NCBI GenBank assembly: GCA_964390005.1
Contig: CAYMGM010000013.1
Coordinates: 1-46,286, forward strand
Reading direction: 5' to 3'
Length of the DNA stretch: 46,286 nt
DNA from: CAYMGM01 sp964390005
GTDB lineage: Bacteria; Pseudomonadota; Alphaproteobacteria; UBA9219
Below the pieces are notes generated by a model, which did no database searches, had not been told where the DNA came from, and saw only the letters and a list, made by a program, of their open reading frames with translations. Both the position numbers and the translations under genes were made by a program. This document shows, one piece after another, positions 21,170 through 30,000 of this stretch. How positions within the stretch are numbered: position 1 is the first letter of the stretch; each line of letters starts with the position of its first letter.

Positions 21170-22642
21170 ATGACGGATAAAACGGTGCAGGCCGACGCGC
21201 TTTTGGCGGATAATTTAGGGGCTTATAAGTACGGTTTCGTCTCGGACATTGAAACCGATACGCTGGCTGCCGGGCTGAATGAAGACGTTATTCGTCTGAT
21301 TTCATCCAAGAAGAACGAGCCCGATTGGATGCTTGATTTTCGTTTGCAGGCGTTTGCGCAGTGGCAAAAAATGACGCCGCCTTGCTGGGCGAAGCTGACA
21401 TTTCCGCCGATTGATTTTCAGGCGATTTCCTATTACGCCGCGCCGCGCGCGCATAAAGAAGCGCCGCAAAGCTTGGATGACATCGACCCCGAAATTCGCC
21501 GCACCTATGAAAAGCTTGGCATCCCGTTGGCCGAACAAGAAAAATTGGCGGGCGTTGCCGCCCCAAGGGTCGCGGTCGATGCGGTTTTGGATAGCGTCTC
21601 GGTCGCGACGACGTTTAAGAAAAAGCTGGAAGAGATCGGCGTTTTGTTTTGCCCGATCAGCGAAGCCGTTCAAAAATACCCCGATTTGGTGCGCCGCTAT
21701 TTGGGCAGCGTCGTCCCGGCGCGCGATAATTTTTATGCGGCCTTGAATGCCGCCGTTTTCAGCGATGGTTCGTTTGTCTATGTGCCGCGCGGCGTGCGCT
21801 GTCCGATGGAGCTTTCAACCTATTTTCGCATCAATGCGGAAAATACGGGCCAGTTTGAGCGCACGCTGATCGTGGCCGACGATGAGGCTTACGTCAGCTA
21901 TTTGGAGGGCTGCACGGCGCCCAAGCGCGATGAAAACCAATTGCACGCCGCCGTTGTCGAATTGGTGGCCGAAGAACGGGCCGAGATCAAATATGCCACG
22001 GTTCAAAACTGGTATCCGGGCGATGCCGAAGGGCGCGGCGGTATTTACAATTTTGTGACCAAGCGCGGTCTTTGCCGCGGGCGGGCGTCGCATATTTCAT
22101 GGACGCAGGTCGAAACGGGATCGGCCATTACGTGGAAATATCCTAGCTGCGTTTTGCAAGGCGACGATTCCGTTGGCGCGTTTTATTCGGTGGCGATCAC
22201 CAACAACCGCCAGCAAGCCGATACGGGCACCAAGATGATTCACATCGGCAAAAATACGCGATCGACGATTATCTCGAAAGGGATCAGCGCGGGCTTTTCG
22301 CAAAATACCTATCGCGGCCTTGTCCGCGTGGCGCGAACGGCGAAAGGGGCGCAAAACAAAACGCAGTGCGATAGCCTGCTGGTCGGCAAAAACTGCGGCG
22401 CGCATACGGTGCCGGTGATTGAATCGCGCAACGCCACGGCGCGGCTTGAGCATGAAGCGACAACGTCGAAAATCAGCGAAGACCAGCTTTTTTACTGTCA
22501 GCAACGCGGCCTGTCGCTTGAAGAGGCGATGGCCTTGATCGTGAATGGCTTTTGCAAAGAAGTTTTACAAAAATTGCCGATGGAGTTCGCTGTCGAAGCG
22601 CAAAAACTGGTCGGCATCAGTTTGGAAGGAAGCGTAGGGTAG
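21170..22642 (+). CDS. sufB: Fe-S cluster assembly protein SufB
   Basis: Scaffold subunit of the SufBC2D complex on which Fe-S clusters are built. 490 residues, normal length. Typical landmarks: YGFVSDIETD near the N-terminus, VPRGVRCPMELSTYFRINAENTGQFERTLIVADD, YVSYLEGCTAP, the beta-helix core with TVQNWYPGD and NFVTKRG, and the C-terminal SRNATARLEHEATTSKISEDQLFYCQQRGL with the conserved Cys. Starts 10 bp after iscR with a GAGG site; sufC follows 3 bp after the stop. Confidence 0.97.
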   Translation: MTDKTVQADALLADNLGAYKYGFVSDIETDTLAAGLNEDVIRLISSKKNEPDWMLDFRLQAFAQWQKMTPPCWAKLTFPPIDFQAISYYAAPRAHKEAPQSLDDIDPEIRRTYEKLGIPLAEQEKLAGVAAPRVAVDAVLDSVSVATTFKKKLEEIGVLFCPISEAVQKYPDLVRRYLGSVVPARDNFYAALNAAVFSDGSFVYVPRGVRCPMELSTYFRINAENTGQFERTLIVADDEAYVSYLEGCTAPKRDENQLHAAVVELVAEERAEIKYATVQNWYPGDAEGRGGIYNFVTKRGLCRGRASHISWTQVETGSAITWKYPSCVLQGDDSVGAFYSVAITNNRQQADTGTKMIHIGKNTRSTIISKGISAGFSQNTYRGLVRVARTAKGAQNKTQCDSLLVGKNCGAHTVPVIESRNATARLEHEATTSKISEDQLFYCQQRGLSLEEAMALIVNGFCKEVLQKLPMEFAVEAQKLVGISLEGSVG

Positions 22643-22645
22643 GGC

Positions 22646-23407
22646 ATGTTAAAGATCGAAAATCTTCAAGCTGAAATTGACGGACGCGCGGTGCTGCGCG
22701 GCCTTGATCTGGAAATCCCCGCGGGCCAAGTGCACGCGATCATGGGGCCAAACGGCGCGGGCAAATCGACCTTGTCGCATATTTTGGCGGGGCGTCCGGG
22801 CTATCGCGTCACGGGCGGGCGCGTGACCTTTAAAGGCCAGGATCTTTTGGCCCTGAAGCCAGAAGAACGCGCGGCGCTAGGCGTTTTCTTGGCTTTTCAA
22901 TATCCGGTTGAGATTCCGGGCGTCTCGAACATGGTTTTTTTAAAGACGGCGCTCAATGCCGTGCGCAAGGCCCGCGGCCAAAGCGAAATGGACGCCTTAC
23001 AAGTTTTAAAGACGCTGCGCGCCAAGGCGGCGGCGCTGGGCATGACCGAAGAGATGATGAAGCGCGCGGTCAATGTCGGCTTTTCGGGCGGCGAGAAAAA
23101 ACGCAACGAAGTTTTGCAAATGACGTTGCTCGAGCCGTCGCTTTGCCTGTTGGACGAAACGGACAGCGGGCTTGATATCGATGCGATGCGCATTGTCGCC
23201 GATGGCGTGAACTCTTTGCGCGCACCGGATCGTTCGATGGTGGTGATTACGCATTATCAGCGCCTTTTAGACGCGATCAAACCCGATCGCGTGCATGTGC
23301 TGGCCAAGGGGCGCATTCGTACGTCGGGCGGGCCCGAACTGGCGCTTGAACTGGAAGAAAAAGGCTATGCCGCGTTCGCAGGCGATGCCGAGGAGGAAAC
23401 GCTATGA
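22646..23407 (+). CDS. sufC: Fe-S cluster assembly ATPase SufC
   Basis: ABC-type ATPase that drives conformational change in SufBC2D. 253 residues with GPNGAGKSTLSHILAG (Walker A), the SufC signature FSGGEKKRNEVLQM, and LCLLDETDSGLDIDAMRIVADGVN (Walker B and D-loop), then the H-loop ITHYQR. Overlaps the next gene (HAD phosphatase) by 4 bp, which couples that gene to suf translation. Confidence 0.97.
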   Translation: MLKIENLQAEIDGRAVLRGLDLEIPAGQVHAIMGPNGAGKSTLSHILAGRPGYRVTGGRVTFKGQDLLALKPEERAALGVFLAFQYPVEIPGVSNMVFLKTALNAVRKARGQSEMDALQVLKTLRAKAAALGMTEEMMKRAVNVGFSGGEKKRNEVLQMTLLEPSLCLLDETDSGLDIDAMRIVADGVNSLRAPDRSMVVITHYQRLLDAIKPDRVHVLAKGRIRTSGGPELALELEEKGYAAFAGDAEEETL

Positions 23408-24117
23408 CGCAAGCCGCCAAAACAGTTGTCTTTGATTGGAATGGCACGTTGCTGAACGATACGCCCGTGACACTGGGAGGCATGAATGCGACGTTAGAGG
23501 CTTTTGATCATAAGCCGATTGACGAAGCGCGTTTTCGGGAATCGTACGATATTCCGATTGCGCGTTATTATAAAAAAGTTGGTTTTTCGGATGCCGAAAT
23601 CTCGGCACATGACTTCAAGATGGTGAATATTTTTCACGATTATTATGCGGAGAATGCGTCTGCATCGCCTTTGTATGACGGCGTGGCACAATTGCTTGCC
23701 GATTTGCGGGCGGGTGGCACGCATCTTCTTATTCTTAGCAACCATCTGCGCGAAGCGATTGTGCCATTTTTAGATCAATACGGCATCGCCGGTTTGTTTG
23801 ACGAAGTGATGGCCTACGAAGACCGTAAAACGCAGCTTTCCAGCAACTTTTTCCCGGAAAAGGAAAACAAGAAACTGACCAAGGGCGAAAAGCTGCGCTT
23901 GTACGTCAAGGAAAAGAAACTGACGCCCACGGATATTGTCGTCGTCGGCGATACACCGGAAGAAACGCATATCGCGCGCGATATTGGGGCCTATAGCTTG
24001 GCGCTGACCTATGGTTATGCGTCGCGCGCGCGTTTAGACGCCGTCAAGCCCGATTTGATTGCCGATACGCTGGATGGCTTGCGCCCGTTTTTGAAGGCCA
24101 AAGGATTTTTGCCATGA
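23404..24117 (+). CDS. HAD-superfamily hydrolase inside the suf operon
   Basis: 237 residues. HAD motifs: VFDWNGTLLND (motif I; the nucleophile Asp is followed by W-N rather than the common M-D/L-D), LILSNH (motif II), a Lys near ENKKLTKGEKLR, and VVVGDTPEETHIARD (motif III/IV). A cap domain lies between about 20 and 95. It overlaps sufC and sufD by 4 bp on each side, so it is expressed with the Fe-S genes. It resembles phosphoglycolate phosphatase-like HADs, but the substrate cannot be read from sequence. Such a gene is not a standard member of suf operons. Confidence 0.85.
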   Translation: MTQAAKTVVFDWNGTLLNDTPVTLGGMNATLEAFDHKPIDEARFRESYDIPIARYYKKVGFSDAEISAHDFKMVNIFHDYYAENASASPLYDGVAQLLADLRAGGTHLLILSNHLREAIVPFLDQYGIAGLFDEVMAYEDRKTQLSSNFFPEKENKKLTKGEKLRLYVKEKKLTPTDIVVVGDTPEETHIARDIGAYSLALTYGYASRARLDAVKPDLIADTLDGLRPFLKAKGFLP

Positions 24118-25235
24118 TCTTGCAGGCGCTCGCCAAGGAAAAAGAAACAGCGCCTGCGCTGTGGCGTTACACAAACCTTGCGCCCTATACTGGGGCCGCG
24201 TTTGCCGCCGCGCCGCAGCCAGAGATCTTGGATTTGCCTGCGCCGCTGGTCCCCGATGGCGCGCGCCTTGTTTTCATCAATGGACAGTTAAACGAAGCAG
24301 CTTCACACGTGCCGGAAGGTTTGTTCCGCCTGTCGGCGGCGGATGGCGCACTTCGGCTGGATGTTCAGGCTTCTGTTTGCTTGGCAATCGATCCGCTTGA
24401 GCTTTTGTTTATCAATCAGGCGGGCGATGCGCCTTATGAAGTTCAAACGGACTTGTCGTTAAAGCTGGCAGCCAGTGCGCGTTTGACGGTTATTGAACGG
24501 CATATGGCATGTGGCGCGGGCGCGCCTTTTGCGCATCGTCTGGTTTTAAAAGCGGGGCTTAGCGCCGGGGCCAAGCTGGTTCACGGGCGTCTGGTCTCGG
24601 GACAAAAGGAAACGCTTTTCTTTGGCGATTTGCGCGCCAAGCTGGCAGAAGGCGCCATGTTCGATCACGCCAGCGTTTTGGCAAGCGGGCCTTTGCTGCG
24701 TCAGACGATTGATGTGACGTTGGCGGGGCGCAAGGCTTCAGCGCATTTGACGGGCCTTATGCTGCCCGGTGCCGACGAACAGGCCGATACGCTGACCTTT
24801 GTGCGTCATGCAGCGCCGGGGGGCACATCGCGCCAGCTTTTCAAAACGGTTATTTCCGATAATGGGCGCGGCGTTTTTCATGGCCTTGTGCGCGTCGAAA
24901 AAGGGGCCGATCAAACCGACGCCGCGCAAACGTCGCGCGCGCTTCTTTTATCGGGGCGCGCCGAAATGGACGCGCAGCCCGAGCTTGAGATTTTCGCCGA
25001 CGATGTCGCCTGCAGTCATGGCAGCGCGGTGGGCGATTTGGATCAAGACATGCTGTTTTATCTGCAATCGCGCGGTATCCCTGAATCCGAAGCCCGCCGT
25101 CTTTTGGTGCGCGCCTTTTTGGTCGATGGCGTGGATGCCGTTTTGCCGCCGCCTTTTGGCGCGGCGGCGACCCAAGTTATGGAGGACAGGCTCGCCAGCC
25201 TTTTTCACGCGCAAGACGAAAGGATCTCCGCATGA
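24114..25235 (+). CDS. sufD: Fe-S cluster assembly protein SufD
   Basis: Partner of SufB in the SufBC2D scaffold. 373 residues. The C-terminal part is clearest: AEMDAQPELEIFADDVACSHGSAVGDLDQDMLFYLQSRGIPESEARRLLVRAFL (described as residues about 282-336), including the conserved His next to Cys. The N-terminal part is variable, as usual. Overlaps neighbours by 4 bp on both sides. Confidence 0.95.
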   Translation: MILQALAKEKETAPALWRYTNLAPYTGAAFAAAPQPEILDLPAPLVPDGARLVFINGQLNEAASHVPEGLFRLSAADGALRLDVQASVCLAIDPLELLFINQAGDAPYEVQTDLSLKLAASARLTVIERHMACGAGAPFAHRLVLKAGLSAGAKLVHGRLVSGQKETLFFGDLRAKLAEGAMFDHASVLASGPLLRQTIDVTLAGRKASAHLTGLMLPGADEQADTLTFVRHAAPGGTSRQLFKTVISDNGRGVFHGLVRVEKGADQTDAAQTSRALLLSGRAEMDAQPELEIFADDVACSHGSAVGDLDQDMLFYLQSRGIPESEARRLLVRAFLVDGVDAVLPPPFGAAATQVMEDRLASLFHAQDERISA

Positions 25236-26446
25236 CGCCCGCGACGTTACGTGACGATTTTCCCTGCCTTTTGAATTCCGTGCGCGGCAAAAGACTTGCC
25301 TATTTGGACAGCGCAGCCAGCGCGCAAAAGCCGCGTCAAGTTCTGGACGCGATGCGTCATTTCTATGAAAACGATTATGCCAATATTCATCGGGGCGCTT
25401 ATCAGCTTAGCCAGCGCGCGACCGAAGCGTATGAAAACGCGCGGGCGCGTATCGCGCGTTTTATCGGGGCCGGTAAGGCAGAGGAAATCGTTTTCACGCG
25501 CGGCGCGACGGAAGGCGTTAATTTGGTAGCCGCGACCTGGGGCCGTCAAAATCTGCGCGCGGGCGACGAAGTCGTTTTGACGCAGCTTGAACATCACGCG
25601 AATATCGTGCCGTGGCAGATGCTGCGCGAAGAAAAAGGGATCGAACTGAAGATCGTTCCTGTGACGCCTGATGGGACGGTTCTTTTAGAGGATGTACGCG
25701 CGGCGCTAAGTGCGCGGACCAAGCTTGTGGCGACGGCCCATGTCTCGAATGTCTTGGGGACCATTCTTCCGGTCCAAGATATCGCGCGGATCGCCCATGA
25801 AGCGGGGGCTTTGTATCTGGTTGATGGTTGTCAGGCGGTGCCTCACTTGCCGGTCGATGTGCGCGCGCTGGGGGCTGATTTTTACGTTTTCTCCGGCCAT
25901 AAGATTTATGGGCCGACCGGCATTGGCGCGTTGTATGGCCGTTTGGATTTACTGAACGCAATGCCGCCGTATCAAGGCGGCGGCGATATGATCGAAAGCG
26001 TGACGTTTGCGCACACGACGTATCGAGAGGCCCCTTGGCGCTTTGAAGCAGGCACGCCCGCCATTGCGCAGGCTGTGGGGCTGGCGGCGGCCATGGATTA
26101 TGTCGAAGCGATCGGTTTTGATCCGATGATCGCGCATGAAAAAGAACTTTTGGCCGCGCTAACCGAAGGCCTGCGCCAGATCGAAGGCGTGACATTGGTG
26201 GGCACCGCGCCGCAGAAAACGGGCATTGTTTCTTTTACGATGAAGATGGCGCATCCACACGACATCGGAACCATTTTGGACTCGGAAGGCGTTGCCATTC
26301 GCACCGGGCATCATTGTGCGCAACCTTTGATGGATTATTTGGGTATTCCGGCGACGGCGCGCGCTTCGCTGGGGCTTTATAATACGATCGAAGATGTCGA
26401 GGCGTTCTTGCGCGCGGTCCATAAAGTGGAGGTTCTTTTCAAATGA
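25232..26446 (+). CDS. sufS: Cysteine desulfurase SufS
   Basis: PLP enzyme that takes sulfur from cysteine for cluster assembly. 404 residues. Landmarks: YLDSAASAQKPRQVLDAM at the start, ATEGVNLVA, the Lys for PLP in FSGHKIYGPTGIGALYG, and the catalytic Cys in RTGHHCAQPLMD (about residue 360). Overlaps sufD and sufU by 4 bp. SufS is normally activated by the following SufU or by SufE. Confidence 0.97.
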   Translation: MTPATLRDDFPCLLNSVRGKRLAYLDSAASAQKPRQVLDAMRHFYENDYANIHRGAYQLSQRATEAYENARARIARFIGAGKAEEIVFTRGATEGVNLVAATWGRQNLRAGDEVVLTQLEHHANIVPWQMLREEKGIELKIVPVTPDGTVLLEDVRAALSARTKLVATAHVSNVLGTILPVQDIARIAHEAGALYLVDGCQAVPHLPVDVRALGADFYVFSGHKIYGPTGIGALYGRLDLLNAMPPYQGGGDMIESVTFAHTTYREAPWRFEAGTPAIAQAVGLAAAMDYVEAIGFDPMIAHEKELLAALTEGLRQIEGVTLVGTAPQKTGIVSFTMKMAHPHDIGTILDSEGVAIRTGHHCAQPLMDYLGIPATARASLGLYNTIEDVEAFLRAVHKVEVLFK

Positions 26447-26937
26447 CAGAGACCGAACAACTCTCCGACGATTTGCGTGATCTGTATCAAGAACTGATCT
26501 TGGATCACGGCAAGCACCCGCGCAATTTTCACGCGCTTGAAGGCGCTCATTGCGAGGCCGAAGGCTATAATCCCTTTTGCGGCGATAAATTGACGCTTTA
26601 CCTGTCCGTGGACGACAACGGGCATATTGCCGACGCCAGTTTCCAAGGCAGCGGCTGCGCCATTTCGACGGCATCGGCGTCGATGATGACAGACATGCTG
26701 CGCGGTAAAACGGCAGCGGCGGCGCGGCGTCTGCTCAGTTATTTTGAAAATCTGTGCCTTGATCGCCCTGCCGATCCCGCAGGCATTGACCCCGACGATC
26801 TTGAGCGTTTACAAGCTTTGGGCGGCGTGCGTCATTACCCCATGCGCGTCAAATGCGCGACGCTGGCTTGGCGGACGCTTGAAAACGCGCTTGATCCCGC
26901 CAGTGCCGCGCACGATGTGGCCAAGACCGAGGCTTAA
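26443..26937 (+). CDS. sufU: SufU-type sulfur acceptor / scaffold protein
   Basis: 164 residues of the IscU/SufU fold. Zn or cluster ligands expected for SufU are present: C46 and D48 (NPFCGD), C72 (GSGCAIS) and C138 (VKCATLAW). The insertion between the second and third ligands (about 88-128) is the SufU-type one. It accepts persulfide sulfur from SufS in systems that lack SufE. Last gene of the operon here; its stop TAA overlaps the stop of the convergent gene in a TTAA. Confidence 0.93.
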   Translation: MTETEQLSDDLRDLYQELILDHGKHPRNFHALEGAHCEAEGYNPFCGDKLTLYLSVDDNGHIADASFQGSGCAISTASASMMTDMLRGKTAAAARRLLSYFENLCLDRPADPAGIDPDDLERLQALGGVRHYPMRVKCATLAWRTLENALDPASAAHDVAKTEA

Positions 26938-28355
26938 GCTTGATTGGGCGTTGACGAAATCGAAGGGGCCGCGTTTTTGTAAGCCCATCTTTCAATCGCC
27001 CCACTGGGGGTGCGCGGGCTTTTGATCTCAGTGAAGATGATCTGCTCTGGATCGATGGGGAGGCTTACTCTTCCGCTTTTTCTGTCTCTGTAAAGCGCCA
27101 GCGTTTTGTGGGCTGCCTCTTGAAGGCTTTGGGAGGCCGAATCTGTTGCATAAAGGCGCGCCATTTTATTGAGTGGGCGGCCTATCTGTCCGCGCATGGT
27201 TCCCGGATCGTTGTTCAGAACAAGGGCGACGATCTCAAGCGCTTTCAGACGCGCTTCAAGCGGTAAGGCCTCATCTTTAGCCATCATGGCCAACCCGGTT
27301 CCCAAATGCACATGGTGCAAGTTTTTGTTGAGCCGCAGAACGTCGCGCATGGTTGCCAAATGGCGCAGGCGCAGATCATCGTCGCGCTCGCTTTGCGTTG
27401 CCGATAAAAGAGGCGTCAGAACATCGCTTGATGCCACGGCGCTGTTCGCGTCCAGCATTTCGTCCAGATTGTCGGTTAGCATCATCTGAATGATCGGGTC
27501 GTTTTGCTTCTTCATCATTTCGGCCAAGAAAGCGGCATCGCGCGGCGCTTCACGATAAGGACGGCGTTGCATGATAAGGGCGTGATAGGCTGTTAGCGCG
27601 TGGGTCAGGGCAAGGGTCTCGTCGCCCAGCTGTTCATATTCGATCAAAGGCTTTAAGCGTTGGATCAAACGACTGGGTTTTTGAGGGGGGACGCGGCGAC
27701 ACAGCATGGCCGTTTTGTCATAAAGGCTTTCGCGGACCTCGGGATCTGTTTCGTTTTCGGCCCAATTCAAGAGTTGCGTTTGAAGTTTGTCGCTTTTTTC
27801 TTTGAGCCCATCCTGTGACAAAGCCAAAAGACCTTCAAAGGCGTCCAAGATGTCAAGTCTCAGATCCGTTTCTTTCGCCGCGCTTCCTAGGGTTAAAAGG
27901 TCTCTAAGATTGTAGGCGTGTTGAGCCGTTTTTTCCGGTGTGCCCAAGGCAAGAGGCGCTTGAGGCATCAGCCGATCATGCATCGCGTTTAGACAGGCGC
28001 AAACAGCATGCAAGATAAAAGCTGTCGGGTGACGGCGCCCATAGGCGATCAAGGCAGCGCCCGCGCCCGTTTGAAAGGATAAGCGCGCGAGAGGCTCTGA
28101 AGCCCGTAACAGACGTGCCCAATCAACTAAGATACGTTCGACGTTGAGATTGAAAGGCTTTTCAAGCATGCTTTGAAAGCCGATGGCAAAGAGCCGCGCC
28201 GCTTGAGGGTCTTGGTGGACCAAGGCCAAGGTTTCAGGCGCTGGGTCTACGGGCGCTGCATCAAGCGAGCCCCTAAAAGCCCACCGATCGCACCAAAAGG
28301 CGATCAAAAGGCCGGGGTCTTGCACTGAGGTGGTCCGTTGTGTGGGGAGGGTCAT
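26934..28355 (-). CDS. Large helical hypothetical protein (HEAT/ARM-like)
   Basis: About 473 residues; not recognised. The sequence is almost wholly helical, rich in Leu, Ala and Arg, with repeated helix pairs spaced by about 35-45 residues (for example LRHLATMRDVLRLNKNL and RLKALEIVALVLNND), which suggests an alpha-solenoid of HEAT or ARM type. No signal peptide or membrane segment. ATG 28355 is used; a TTG at 28361 is an alternative, and GAGAGGA overlapping the upstream stop serves either. Paired with the gene at 28370-29833, 14 nt apart, so they act in one operon. Confidence 0.65.
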   Translation of the reverse strand: MTLPTQRTTSVQDPGLLIAFWCDRWAFRGSLDAAPVDPAPETLALVHQDPQAARLFAIGFQSMLEKPFNLNVERILVDWARLLRASEPLARLSFQTGAGAALIAYGRRHPTAFILHAVCACLNAMHDRLMPQAPLALGTPEKTAQHAYNLRDLLTLGSAAKETDLRLDILDAFEGLLALSQDGLKEKSDKLQTQLLNWAENETDPEVRESLYDKTAMLCRRVPPQKPSRLIQRLKPLIEYEQLGDETLALTHALTAYHALIMQRRPYREAPRDAAFLAEMMKKQNDPIIQMMLTDNLDEMLDANSAVASSDVLTPLLSATQSERDDDLRLRHLATMRDVLRLNKNLHHVHLGTGLAMMAKDEALPLEARLKALEIVALVLNNDPGTMRGQIGRPLNKMARLYATDSASQSLQEAAHKTLALYRDRKSGRVSLPIDPEQIIFTEIKSPRTPSGAIERWAYKNAAPSISSTPNQA

Positions 28356-28369
28356 GATCAAAAATCCTC

Positions 28370-29833
28370 TCAGCCTTGCGTCGGGACGCGCATGCCAAAG
28401 AAATTGATCAAACCCGCGGCGTTATGCCGGATCGCTTGACTGGCATCGCCAAGATGGATCTTGAGGCGCGGGTCCCATCCTTTTTGTGGCGCGAGCTTCT
28501 GGATCTTTTCAAAGCGTCTGTAAACGTGGGTCGAAACGCTTTGTCGGCGTCGGCTTTGCTCCTGCGCCCATGTTTTCAGCGAGGCGGCGACCAAAACGTG
28601 GCTGATACGGTGCAGATGCCCCTTTTTCTCTTCGATGATATCGCAAAGGTCAAGGATATCGGCCTCGGGCGCGGAAACGGCGGGAGCTTGAAAACAATTG
28701 CCGATGATGCTGGCCCAATTCTCGCAAAGATCTTGGCGACCGCCGACAGAGGCGCGAAGGGACGTCTGCGCCGTTTTATAATCGCCTTGCGTGATGAGTG
28801 CCGGATCGTCGTGCGATAGATCTTGTAGAATACGGCCTGCCAAAAGCTTTTCTTCATCCGTTTCAGCGTGCGCGGCGCGTTCAAAGAAAAAGCCCATAAG
28901 ATTTTGATCGACGCCATAAGCTGGGGGCGTTTTTTCTAGAGCTTCAAGCGCCGCTGCCCGCATTGTCTTGCTTGGCAGTTCGCGCGCCTCTTTCTTTAAC
29001 AAAAAGAGAACCAAAGGCCCGTTAATCCGCCCTTTGGCGCCGTCGCATCCCAGACCAACGGCGAACAAACCGGCGGCGCGTGCATAAAAAGTTTCATCCT
29101 TTAACGCGATGGCCTTTTTCATCAGCGTCCACGCAAAAGCCGCCGTGCGGGGCGGCAGTAACGCGGCGTTATCGTTTACCAGGTCTGGTAATGTTAGACA
29201 AAATTGCGAGAGAAAGGCGGGGTCTTTTTTTGTCTCGGCTTTATCCAGCAGCAAAGCGGCAAGGGGGTGCCTTTGCTTATGCTTGCCAGCGGGCTTGCGG
29301 CTGAAGCTGTTCAGTTGAGCAGCCAGCGTGCCAACGCTTTTCAGGGCAGCACAGGCCAGTTTGGGATCTTTTTCGTGGCAAACAAGGGCGACAAGATCCG
29401 CCAAAAGATCTTCGCGCACCGCTTCGGTCTGTAACCAAGGCAACGAATAGGGATCGACGTTGCCGTGAAGTGTGTCAAGACAGCTTAAAGCCGCGCTGCG
29501 TGCTGGCAATGTTTTTGCGTTTTTGGCCATATCCAAAAAAACGCTTCCCATGTTTTCTTGCCGTGCGACAGCCAGAAAGGTTTCGTTATCAAGTAACGCG
29601 TGGAAGGCGTCGATATAGGCTTTGTTGCCGAGACGCGGACTTTGGCTCAGGCGGCGGCACAAAAGGCGCGCCGCCTCGTCACGCGGCAGATCGCTTTGCA
29701 ACCGGGTCTGGAGGACCAATTCTTCCGGCTTTGGCAGACCGCCCTTTTTTCCTTGGGGCCTGACCAATGAAAAGGCGGCTTCCCAATAATCAAAAACAAA
29801 AGTCGGGTTCAGCTGTAATTGAGCAACCATCAT
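28370..29833 (-). CDS. Large helical hypothetical protein (HEAT/ARM-like)
   Basis: 487 residues; not recognised. N-terminus MMVAQLQLNPTFVFDYWEAAFSLVRPQGKKGG, then long stretches of amphipathic helix (LARSAALSCLDTL-type, MRAAALEALEKTP, AILKDET-type) like an alpha-solenoid. The C-terminus (LKIHLGDASQAIRHNAAGLINFFGMRVP) also looks like a HEAT unit. Acts in one operon with the next gene on the minus strand, and both have similar size and style, so they may be distant paralogues or partners in a scaffold. Confidence 0.65.
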   Translation of the reverse strand: MMVAQLQLNPTFVFDYWEAAFSLVRPQGKKGGLPKPEELVLQTRLQSDLPRDEAARLLCRRLSQSPRLGNKAYIDAFHALLDNETFLAVARQENMGSVFLDMAKNAKTLPARSAALSCLDTLHGNVDPYSLPWLQTEAVREDLLADLVALVCHEKDPKLACAALKSVGTLAAQLNSFSRKPAGKHKQRHPLAALLLDKAETKKDPAFLSQFCLTLPDLVNDNAALLPPRTAAFAWTLMKKAIALKDETFYARAAGLFAVGLGCDGAKGRINGPLVLFLLKKEARELPSKTMRAAALEALEKTPPAYGVDQNLMGFFFERAAHAETDEEKLLAGRILQDLSHDDPALITQGDYKTAQTSLRASVGGRQDLCENWASIIGNCFQAPAVSAPEADILDLCDIIEEKKGHLHRISHVLVAASLKTWAQEQSRRRQSVSTHVYRRFEKIQKLAPQKGWDPRLKIHLGDASQAIRHNAAGLINFFGMRVPTQG

Positions 29834-30000
29834 TCAAACAATTCCTATAAAGCCTTTAAAAGATTAAGATGAATTATTAGGCTAAGCCTTCCCGTGCGGG
29901 AATAAGAATCTATGGTTAATCTTGCCGTTTGGGGGTTGAAAGCATAAAGTCAGCTGCCGCCGCGCTTTTGCAAGCGCTTTGTTTGAACTATGATAAGCGC

